From the NCBI GenBank assembly GCA_004431415.1, contig QPMI01000239.1, forward strand, positions 1 through 64,000: a DNA stretch of 64,000 nucleotides, in the 5' to 3' direction. Source of the stretch: Cyanophora paradoxa (Eukaryota > Glaucocystophyceae > Cyanophorales > Cyanophoraceae). This document shows, piece after piece, positions 24,401 to 32,831 of this stretch (positions within the stretch are counted from its first letter, which is position 1; every line of letters begins with the position of its first letter). The notes under the pieces are model-generated. The model searched no databases. It saw only the letters and a list, made by a program, of their open reading frames with translations, and was not told where the DNA came from. The position numbers were made by a program, and so were the translations under genes.

Positions 24401-26598
24401 TCCGCCGCCTCGAACGCCGCCTTCGCCAGCGCCTCGCTCCCCGCGAACTGCATCCGCGGGGTCGCCGCCGCGTGCAGCCCCGACTCCGACCGCATCAGCG
24501 TCCGCCCCTGGACGCGCCCGCGGTCCGGCCCGACCGTCGCCACGCACTGCAGCTCCTGCCGGTGGCCGGCCCCCGGGGCCTCCCCCTGGCCCGGGAAGTG
24601 GCAGGCGTAGGCGGCCGAGGCGCCCGTGTGCTCGGCGACGGCCTTGAGCACGGTCTCGTACAGCTGCTTCAGCTCCATGTTCTTCTCCGGCGACGTCAGC
24701 CTGCGCGGGGGAGGGGCCGGCGCTCAGCGGGGCCGGGCGGGGCGGGGCGTGCGGCGGGCGCACGTGTCGTGGGCGATGGGGAAGCCCGGGATGATGAGGT
24801 TCTCCTGGGGCCGCTTGCCCTCCACGGCGAGCTCCTCGATCTCCTCCGCGACGTTCTGCAGCCGCTGCAGGGTCCCCGCCATCGCCCAGCGCCGCTCCGC
24901 CTGCGATATCCTGTCCAGCGCCACCCCGACCGCCTTGCTCAGGGCCTCCGCGAGGCGCTGGTCGGGCTCGGAGAAGCCCTCGCCGGCGCCGGGGGAGCCG
25001 AGGTTGTCCATGGCGAGGAGCGCGATGCACTCGCCGCCCGAGTCGGTGACGGGGAAGGCGGCGAAGGCGCCCCGGCGGCGGGCGCCGAAGAAGTGGACGG
25101 CGGCGGCGTCGGGGTTCTCGAGGTTCGTGACGTCGGGGATGACGAGCGGCTGGCGCTCGTCGACCGCCTGCCAGGAGACGCCCTCGCCGCGGATGAGGAC
25201 GCGCCCCTCCATGTGCGGCCGCCGCTTCCCGTCGGGGGCGTTGACGTTGCTCCCCGCCGCCGCCGCGTAGCGGAGCTCGTCGCGGTTGGGCCCCGAGACG
25301 AGGGCGACGTAGGCGTGCTTGCCGGCGGTGCGCTGCTCGAGGACCTTGAGAACGACGGCGAAGACCTGCGCGAAGGCCTTCTGGCGGATCTGCGCGATCT
25401 CGAGGTCCGTGATGCCCCCCCGCAGGATCGTCATCTCCGCCTCCCGCGAGATCTTCTCCACCTCGGCGGAGGCCCGCGAGAGCGCCTCCATCAGCCGCTC
25501 CTCCGCCCGCTTCAGCTTCTCCGCCGCGTTCTGCAGCTCCTGCACCGCCTTCCGCTCCGAGTCCTCGATCGTCTGCGCCGCCGCCTGCACCTCGCTCTGC
25601 CCCCGCCCCGTCGGACGGCCGCGGCGCCGGCGAGGGCGGGGCGCGCCGGGGGGCGGGGCACCTCGGCGGACGGGGCGGCGAGGAAGGAGCGGGCGCGGGC
25701 GCCGAGGCGGCGCATGCTGTGCGAGACGGGGAACTTGGGGGAGGTCGCGTCCCCGGCGCCGGCCTCGGCCGGCGGCGGCGCGGAGGAGGCCGCCGGGAGC
25801 GGCGCCTCCGCCGGCTCCTTCGCGGGGCTCTTCTCCCCCAGGGACTTCTTCCGCGGCACGCCTTCCGGGTACTTCGCCTTGAACGCCTCCTCCTTCCGCG
25901 CCCGCCACTCGTCCGACCGCCCCTGCGCCCCGCGCCCTCAGCGCCCCGCGCGAGCAGCGCCGTGCGGCCCCCGCGCCCGCCCCGCGCACCTTGATCTCCT
26001 TGTTCTGCTTGTCCTCCTCGTCCCGCGGGATCTTGTACGTCGCATGCTCTCGCCAGCGCGGGTTGTGCCGCATCAGGTACGACGCGAGCCAGTCTATCGG
26101 GTTTAACTTCCGCTTGTCCAGCGGCCCGCGCTTCCCGTTCAGCCTGCGCGCGCGGCGCGGCGCGTCAGGGCTGGCCCACGCCTGCGAGCCAAGGCCGCGC
26201 ACTCAGGCTCCACAGTCTTGAGGAGGGCGCTCACGCCCGCTGTGAGCACTGGAAGGACGTTCTGATCCAGGTAGTCCGCCCACTCCGGGACCGCCGCCTC
26301 TAGCTCCAGACCGAGGAGGTCCAGCTCGACGACGCCAGCGCGGCTGCTGCTCGCCGCTGGTTGCAGGGTTTGCTTCTGCTTCTGCTGCTGTGCTTGCTGT
26401 TCTGTGCTGCCATTGCTGGTGCTGCGCTCCGCAGGCGGAGGTCTCGGCCGCAGAACGAGTTCTCGCGACGGCGGCTTCGAGCGCTCTCGGCTCGGCACCC
26501 TCTCTCGGCTCGGTAGCCGCTCCTCCACCGTCACTGCGCATGCCGGTTCTTACGCGGGGACGCGTACCGGCACTTGGGGAAGTCTTACCCGTGGACAT
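21451..26598 (-). CDS. Dpy-30 / multi-GAF / dynein-stalk-like protein, candidate ciliary protein
   Basis: Exon 1 codes only ten bases (26598-26589, ATG TCC ACG G); splicing then reads VTVEERLPSRER. A Dpy-30/RII-like docking motif is assembled across an intron from YLDQNVLPVLTAGVSALLK and LNPIDWLASYLMRHNPRWR. A coiled coil (about 25590-25430; ERKAVQELQNAAEKLKRAEE) leads into GAF 1 (HAYVALVSG to LLAMDNL, about 25330-25000). Further GAF-like units lie at about 24690-24180 (TGASAAYACHFPGQG, AVPMVNVRGEVVGVIGASGG), 24060-23750 and 23600-22800. The C-terminal part (22400-21650) has a charged coiled coil. It continues with LRSYENPPKAVRRVVKAALY, a pattern of the dynein heavy chain stalk and microtubule-binding region, then FVRRIAEFDPTKADQRID. 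The acidic end is DDLDDDDEGDE. Dpy-30 modules typically anchor radial-spoke and other ciliary proteins, so an axonemal role is inferred. Ligands of the GAF domains are unknown. Confidence 0.8.
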
Positions 26599-26985
26599 CT
26601 CCGCCAGGCGCGTGTGCGCCTGAGCGGCGCTGTGTTGTGCTCGACCACTGCAGCTAGGTGCTCTCTCGTGCTGTGCGATGCCGGCAGCGATCGAACGCGT
26701 TCTGAACAGGTGGTGCAGCCGTCCTTAAGTAGCCGAGGCTCTGTACCCGTCCAAGAAGACAAATTTCTGACAAAAGCGCGGCCGGCAACCCCGCCAGTGT
26801 GTGTAGCTAGCTATCTAGGCACACTACTTGCTAGAACAGCACATATCGACCACCCCGCCTCGGAGCTGCAACACAATTAGCCAGGCGATGTGTTCCCCCG
26901 GCGCCGGCCTCCCAGGCAGCTAGCAGACAGCCGCCTCTGCTAGCAAGCTTCAACAGAGCCGTTTCCCTCTGCCCAGCTCGTGCCG
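26599..26985. promoter_or_regulatory. 387-bp divergent promoter region between two candidate ciliary genes
   Basis: The two start codons (26598 minus, 26986 plus) face away from each other across this stretch, so both promoters must be here. It is much less GC-rich than the exons and contains TAGCTAGCTATCTAG near 26803-26820. No TATA box or known ciliary factor site (such as an RFX X-box) could be assigned by eye. Confidence 0.6.
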
Positions 26986-29096
26986 ATGGGACTCTCGCCC
27001 AAATCGGACCCTGCGCTCAGCGAGACGGTCCGCATCGATGCCCAGAACGCTGCCGAGCTTTATGGTGTTACCCCGCCGAAGACGGCCGAGGCTCTGGTGC
27101 CCCGCCTGCCCACCCCGCCCGGGCTGCTCTTTCCCGGGCTGCTCTTTTGATGCCGGTGACGCGTAGGAGCGGCTGAAGCGCTCTGGAGTGCGGCCCTTTG
27201 TTGCACGGGTAACAGATTCCGATGTTAAGGGCGGTCGCATCGAATGGGAGGTCAAGAAGCGGCCGGGGTCCGGCAGCGCGACGGCGCGCCCGGCGCTGGA
27301 GCCGCGACCGCCCTCGGCGCCGCGGCCGGCGACGGCGAGCTCGGGGCGTCCGGGGGGGCGGCCCTCGTCGTCGAAGAAGCGGGCGACGGCGACGCCGCAC
27401 GTGTACCTGCGGGTGCCCTGCAACTGCGTCTCATGCATGGTCAAGGAGTTCCGCCTCGTGAGCGCCGTCGGGCCGACCATCTTCCTCCGCAAGCGGCCCC
27501 AGGAGCTCCTCCGGGACGAGCAGCTGGAGCGCCGCCGCATCGTGCAGCTCATCCAGATGGCGCGGCGGCAGGAGCGCGAGGAGTCCGCGGCGCGCATCCA
27601 GGGCGCCTGGCGCGCCTTCCTCGCCCGCGGCCTCCTTGCCGTCACGCGCGAGCGCCACTGGGTCCGCCCCGCCCCGCCCCGCCTTGCCCCGCCCCGTCCC
27701 GCCCGCCGCCTCGCTCACGCGCGTGGCAGGCCGCCGTCACGATCCAGCGGCACTTCAGGGGGTACCTGGACCGGCAGTTCGCCGCCTGGTACCGCAAGGT
27801 CCTCCCAGCAGGCCCCCCGCTCCGCCTCTGGGGACCTGAGGGCGGCGGCAGGTGATGACGGCAGCGGCGCGGCGGCTGCAGAAGGCGTGGCGCGCCTACC
27901 GCTTCTCCACCGTCCTCATCAAGCAGCGCCGCGCCAAGAAGATCCAGGCCGGTGCGTCCCGCCGCCTCGCCGCCCCCTAGCCACCGCTGCGGCGCCCGCC
28001 GGCCTCACGCGCCCCGTGCTCGCAGTCTTCCGCGCTTTCCGGACGCGCCGCGCGGTGCGAAGCAAGTTCCGGCGGGAGACCCTCGCCGCTATCATCGTGC
28101 GGCCCGCGGCCGGCGCGCCGGCATCCCGCCCCGGCCGGCCTCACGGGCCGGCGCTCAGATCCAGGCGAACTGGCGGAAGTTCGCGGCGCGGAGGCGCTTC
28201 CTCGAGTACTGGACGAGCGGGACGGCGGCGAGCAGGGTCGTCCAGTCCTACTTCCGCATGTTCCGCCTCCGCCGCCCTTTCCTCTGGTACTTCCACGACC
28301 GCATCTCGGCCGCCGTCTCCCTCCAGGCCCTCGCCCGCCGCTGGCTCCTCTTCCGCGCCCTCGCCCGCGAGCGCCAGGCCCGCCTCAACGCCGTCCTCGT
28401 CCTCCAGCGCTTCTACCGCCGCCACAAGTACCGCATCCGCCGCAGCCAGCGCCGCAAGCGCCAGCACCGCAGCGCCGCCCTCATCCAGCGCACCTGGAAG
28501 TTCTTCCACGTGCGCCGCAAGTACTGGGAGATCTGGAGACACGCCATGACCTGCGCCATCAAGATCGAGGCCCGCCCCCGCCCCCGCCGGCGCCTGCGGG
28601 GCGCGCCGCCCCCCTCTGACGCGGAGGCAGGCGGCGTGGAAGGCGGCGCGGGTGCGGGCGGCCTACAGGGTGCGGCGGGAGTCGCACCGGCGGGAGCAGG
28701 CGCGGCTCCAGCGCGAGCACCGGGCGGCGACGGCGGTGCAGTCGTTCGCGCGGGGCCGGCAGCTGCGGCGCTGGTTCGAGCGGGTGCTGCTGGCTGTGCC
28801 CCGGATGCAGCGCGCGCTGCGGCTCTTCGCGGCGCGGCGGCGGGTGCAGCGGCGGCGGGACGAGCAGCGGGGCCACATCCGCGAGATCGTGGGGAACCAG
28901 ATGCGCGAGCTCCTCCGCGTCGTCTACCTCCCCGACCGTGCGCGCGCCCCCGCCGCCTCCCCGCGCCGGCGCCGCTGAGGGCCGGGGGCAGTGTGGGTGC
29001 CGGCGCCGCTGATGGAGGTGGACTGCCGGCGCGCCCTCGAGGCCCTCGCCGCCCTCAAGCGCCCCATCCGCTTCCTCTACCTCCGCTACAGGTCCG

Positions 29097-29129
<33 letters not shown>

Positions 29130-30473
29130 GCTCCCGCCCCAACGCCTCCCGGCGGCCGCCGCTGGGGCTGAGGGGCGGGGGCAGCACGGCGGGGGTGCCC
29201 TCCCCCGACAAGGCCTTCAAGCTGACGAAGCCGATGTACGTCAAGTTCCTCAAGGACCTCCGCCTCCCCGACGCCGTCGTCAACGGTCCGCCCCGCCCCC
29301 GCCCCCGCCGGCGCCCCTCCCGCCGCCCTCACGCCGGCGCCCCGGCCTGCCTGCAGCGATGCCCGACTTCAACACGTATCTGAGGGACCCGCCCCCCTCG
29401 CACACCATCACCCGCTACGTGCGCGGGGCCTCGGGCCGGCGCCTGCTGCCGGCTGAGCGGGGGGCGGCAGCTGAAGGGGATCGCGGTGGAGAAGCGGCCG
29501 AAGTCGGCGGTGACGGCGGAGAGCGACGGGTCGATCGGGCTGGACGAGTTCGTGGAGGCGGTGGTGCGGCTCGCCCTTGTGCGCTCCCCCGACGAGCCCG
29601 GGGCGGTCAGGGCCCTCCTCGGCCCCGCCGGCAAGGTCGTCGCCGCCCTCTCCGCTGCCCGCCGCCGCGCCTTCGTCCTCTCCCGCGTCGGCTCCACGGC
29701 CGCCAAGATCGAGCGCCTCGGGCGGGAGGCGCTGGTGCCCCTCTACGAGGACGCGCTGCGGGGCGTCCCCGTGGAGGTCAACATCGCCGACCCCGAGCTC
29801 AAGGTCGTCGTCGAGAAGTACTCCCCCAAGCTCCGCTCCCTCTTCCGCACCTACTCCTCCCGCATCGGCGGCGGCGAGCCCGGCAGCAACAAGACCATCT
29901 CCGCCCGCGAGTTCCTCCTCATGCTCAAGGTCCGCCCCGCGCTGCCCCCGCCCCCGCCCCGGCCCCGGCCCCGGCCGCAGTCCGAGCGGCAGCACCGCTC
30001 GCGCGGGGCAGGAGCTGCGGATGATCGACGCGGGGCTCTCCTACTCGCGGGCGCTTGAGTCGTTCATCTACTCCAATGCCGCCGAGCTCGAGGCCTACCT
30101 CTCCACGTCCGCCCCCGCCCCCGCCTCGCCCCCGGCGCCCCCGCACGCGCCCTGAGGCGCCGCAGCGACGCCATCGGCGCGGCGCTCCTCGACAAGATGG
30201 AGATGGTGTTCATCGAGTTCTGTGCCGTGCGACCAGCCGTTTCCGCGAGGGCTCCCCGAGGCCTGACGCGGCGCCGGCTCGGCGCAGGGCCTGGCGCGCT
30301 GCGCGGCGGGGCCCATCTCGACGGGCGGCCGCCGGGGCTCGGTGGCCCTCAGCGCGCCGCCCGTCGACCCCAGCGGGCGCCGCAACTCCGGGGCGGCCGC
30401 CGCCCCGCCGCCCACCGACGTCCTCGTCAAGCAGCTCGACCGCTTCTTCTCCAGGCTCACCTCCTCCGTCTAG
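26986..30473 (+). CDS. IQ-motif-rich protein, candidate ciliary or calmodulin-binding protein
   Basis: Exon 1 (26986-27096) codes MGLSPKSDPALSETVRI. After a 70-bp intron the frame continues with ERLKRSGVRPFVARVTDSD. The protein is dominated by IQ-type calmodulin or EF-hand-protein binding motifs: AARIQGAWRAFLARG (27595), AAVTIQRHFRGYLDRQ (27730), RLQKAWRAYRF (27875), IQANWRKFAARRRF (28160), VVQSYFRMFRLRRPF, AVLVLQRFYRRHKYRIRR, AALIQRTWKFFHVRRKYW (28475) and AVQSFARGRQLRRWF (28735). A C-terminal globular part has an EF-hand-like segment (SDGSIGLDEFVEAVVRLALV, 29520) and a region ending SRIGGG-NKTISAREFLLMLK. It ends at the TAG at 30471-30473. One intron (from 28570) has a GC donor; another contains a 31-nt C run. 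Partners and substrate are unknown. Pairing with the GAF/Dpy-30 gene suggests an axonemal role. Confidence 0.75.
29097..29127 (+). repeat. 31-nt C homopolymer in an intron
   Basis: An uninterrupted run of 31 C (G on the opposite strand) lies just inside an intron of the IQ-protein gene, after the donor GTCCG. It replaces the usual mixed pyrimidine tract of an intron. Its true length is uncertain because such runs are often miscalled. Confidence 0.85.
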
Positions 30474-31015
30474 CCCCCTCGCCGCCCCTCCCCTTAGTGC
30501 GTTTACGTATTAGTAGTGCATATTAAGTTGCTCGCGCTCATATTGCACGTGCGGATTCGATTTTGCAAGCCCGACAGATCCCCGGCGCTGCAGCGCCCGT
30601 CTTAGGCTGCGCACGAAGTGCAACAGCTGCGATGCGCACGAAGTGCAACAGCTGCGATGCGCACGAAGTGCAACAGCTGCGATGCGCACGAAGTGCAACA
30701 GCTGCGATGCGCACGCCGTGTGACGAAGTGCAACAGCTTCGATCGCGATGCGCACGAAGTGCAACTGTGCAACAGACGGGCGGGGTACGACGTATCGACG
30801 GTTGCGCCGTCCGTGCGTTTATCCGGAGTCCGGACATCGCGTCGTCTTGTAGTTAGGCGTCCCATCGCACCGGAAACGGTTTTGTCATTGAGCGCTGTAC
30901 CTGGGAGCCCCACAGCTTTGACCTTTCGTCCTGCTCGCTGTGACACGTTCCGGTCTCGTCACCTGCTCAAAATATCCTGGGAATCAGCTAAGCCCCTGAC
31001 TTTCGTACTTGCGTC
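30474..31015. other. 542-bp spacer with a 25-bp tandem repeat
   Basis: This is the 3' flank of the IQ gene and the promoter region of the carrier gene, both plus strand. It holds the tandem repeat annotated separately at 30613-30775. The last 240 bp is unique and moderately GC-rich, without a recognisable TATA box. Short open frames on both strands across the repeat are by-products of its 25-bp period. Confidence 0.6.
30613..30775. repeat. 25-bp tandem repeat (minisatellite), four exact and two variant copies
   Basis: The unit starts ACGAAGTGCAACAGCTGCGA and ends TGCGC. Copies begin at 30613, 30638, 30663 and 30688 with perfect 25-bp spacing. Variant copies follow near 30723 (with an insertion) and 30753 (truncated). 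Each unit contains CAGCTG, an E-box-type palindrome, and TGCGCA, also a palindrome. The block lies 240-400 bp upstream of the carrier gene start. Confidence 0.92.
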
Positions 31016-32624
31016 ATGAGCGCGACGTCCGCGGCGGGCCCGCCGCAACCTCCTCTGCGGGACCGGACGAGTTCGGCGCCGGCGGGGCCCAAGTCCGCGG
31101 CGTCAGCATCGGAAGATGGCTACGGCTCATCATCTGAAGACACCGAGCAGCGGGAAGCCGAGGTGCTCGCGCTTCGCGCCTCGAGGTCGCACCTAGGGCC
31201 TCAACCCTTATCTCAGCTGGCGGGCGCTCTGGCCCGAGGAGTGGCCCGCGGCGTCGTTCGCGGCGCAGTCCGCATTCTGCCCAAGGCTGGTAAAACTGAA
31301 GTTATTAAAACTTGGTCTCGCGCATCTACAATTTTACCCAGCGATGGGAGCCGCGGAGGAAGTGTGCGCCTTCCCATTCGAGGTGCGCTCCGAGTGCAAT
31401 CCTCAGACGCGCGCTGCGGGCCGCGCTTCTGCGGTGAGCGACGGGCGCTGAGCGTTCGACGGCCGACGCCGCGGCCGGGGCTCGCAGGTGGCGCGGACAA
31501 AGCTGCAGACGGACAGCCGCGTGGGCAACAGCTTCGAGGCGATCCGGGACGTCGTGCGGCACGAGGGGTGGCGCTGCCTCTTCCGAGGCGTCACCGTGCC
31601 GATCTTCACCGGCATCCTCCAGTCCACCGTCCTCTTCGGCGCGTACGGCACCGCCCACGAGGCCCTCGGCGGCGACCGCGAGAGCGCGCTCGTGAACGCG
31701 GCGGCCGGCGGGGCGGCCGGGGCGGCGTCTGCGTTCATCACGTCGCCGTCGGAGCTGCTGGTGCGGCGGATGCACCACGAGGGCCACGAGTCCGTGTGGG
31801 AGTGCCTGAGGCGCACGCTGCGCACCAAGGGCTTCCGCGACCTCTACCGCGGCTTCGCCCTCACCGCCGCCCGCGACGTCGGCGGGTGCGCCCGCCCCGC
31901 CCTCCCCCCGCGCCCCGCCCTCCGGCGCAGACGCGTACCCCTCAGGTACGCGAGCTTCTTCTGCGTGTACGAGGAGCTCAAGAGGAGAACGCACGCTGGC
32001 GGCGAGGGTACCCCCGTCAACATCGCGGGGGTAGTCCTCTCCGCCGGCACCGCCTCCGCCGCCTACTCCATCTCCACCGTGCGGTACCCCTCCCCCGGCG
32101 CGCCACCCGCCCCACTGATGCTTGCCCTCCCCGCGCACGTCTTGCCTTCCTCAACATTACAGTACCCCATTGACGGTGCGCGTCCTGGCTGCCAGCCGGG
32201 ACCTCTCTGAACAGCGCATGTCTCTCTCTTCCCGCGCTAACCGCGCCCCCGCGCCGCAGTGGTCAAGACGAACGTTCAGCTGAAGCCGGATCTTTACCGC
32301 GGCGCCTCCGACTGCATCCGTCGCCTCCACAACCTCTACGGTGCGTCTGTGCCCCCGCGGGCGCCCTGTACCCCCGGCCGGGTCGAGCCGGGGCTGCGCC
32401 GCAGGCTGGCGGGTCTTCTTCCGCGGGCTGCCCTCCACCGCCATGCACGCCTTCCCCGCCAACGCCCTCGGGTCCGCGACCGCTCCACGCCGCCCCTTCC
32501 CCGACCAGCTCCCTTCTGATCGTAGCGCGGGTACCCCTGCTCCAGGTTCCTCTGCTACGAACTCGTAGCGCAGATGCTCGGCGAGACGGGCGCCAAGACG
32601 AACCCGCACGCCCACCACTGGTAG
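31016..32624 (+). CDS. Mitochondrial carrier family (SLC25) protein
   Basis: Predicted six-helix solute carrier of the mitochondrial inner membrane (or another organelle); the substrate cannot be told. Eight exons: 31016-31289, 31342-31382, 31488-31885, 31946-32078, 32163-32175, 32260-32340, 32405-32471, 32546-32624. They total 1086 nt, exact, giving 361 residues. Three repeats carry the carrier signature or variants of it: FPFEVARTKLQT (across intron 2), SPSELLVRRMHHE and YPIDVVKTNVQ (across a 13-nt exon). Gly/Arg patterns follow each repeat: GWRCLFRGVTVP, GFRDLYRGFAL and GWRVFFRGLPS. The N-terminal 75 residues are a Ser/Ala/Glu-rich extension not typical of the family. The first two signatures deviate from PxD/ExxK/R, with Glu in place of Asp. 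All seven donors are GT. Confidence 0.9.
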
Positions 32625-32831
32625 ACCCCGCGTCCGCCCCGGCCCCGCAGCTGCCACGCTGCCGGTATCTCCATGCGTAGCGATAGGATTCAGTATGGAT
32701 TCCGAATCCCTTCTTTCAAGCAGATTAAGCTTGCTTTAATTTCACGTTATGGCGCAGTGTATAGTGAGTTCTTGTCTACACACTAACAGACCTACGCACT
32801 ATCCCTAGCTGGGTAGGGGGCGGCGCGACGG

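Noticed and set aside
23275-26106. 943-residue plus-strand open frame
   Set aside because: It is antisense to the GAF/Dpy-30 gene, whose minus-strand translation shows clear domains. High GC removes stop codons from antisense frames.
30613-30775. CRISPR-like array
   Set aside because: Units are directly adjacent with no unique spacers and the genome is eukaryotic, so this is a minisatellite.
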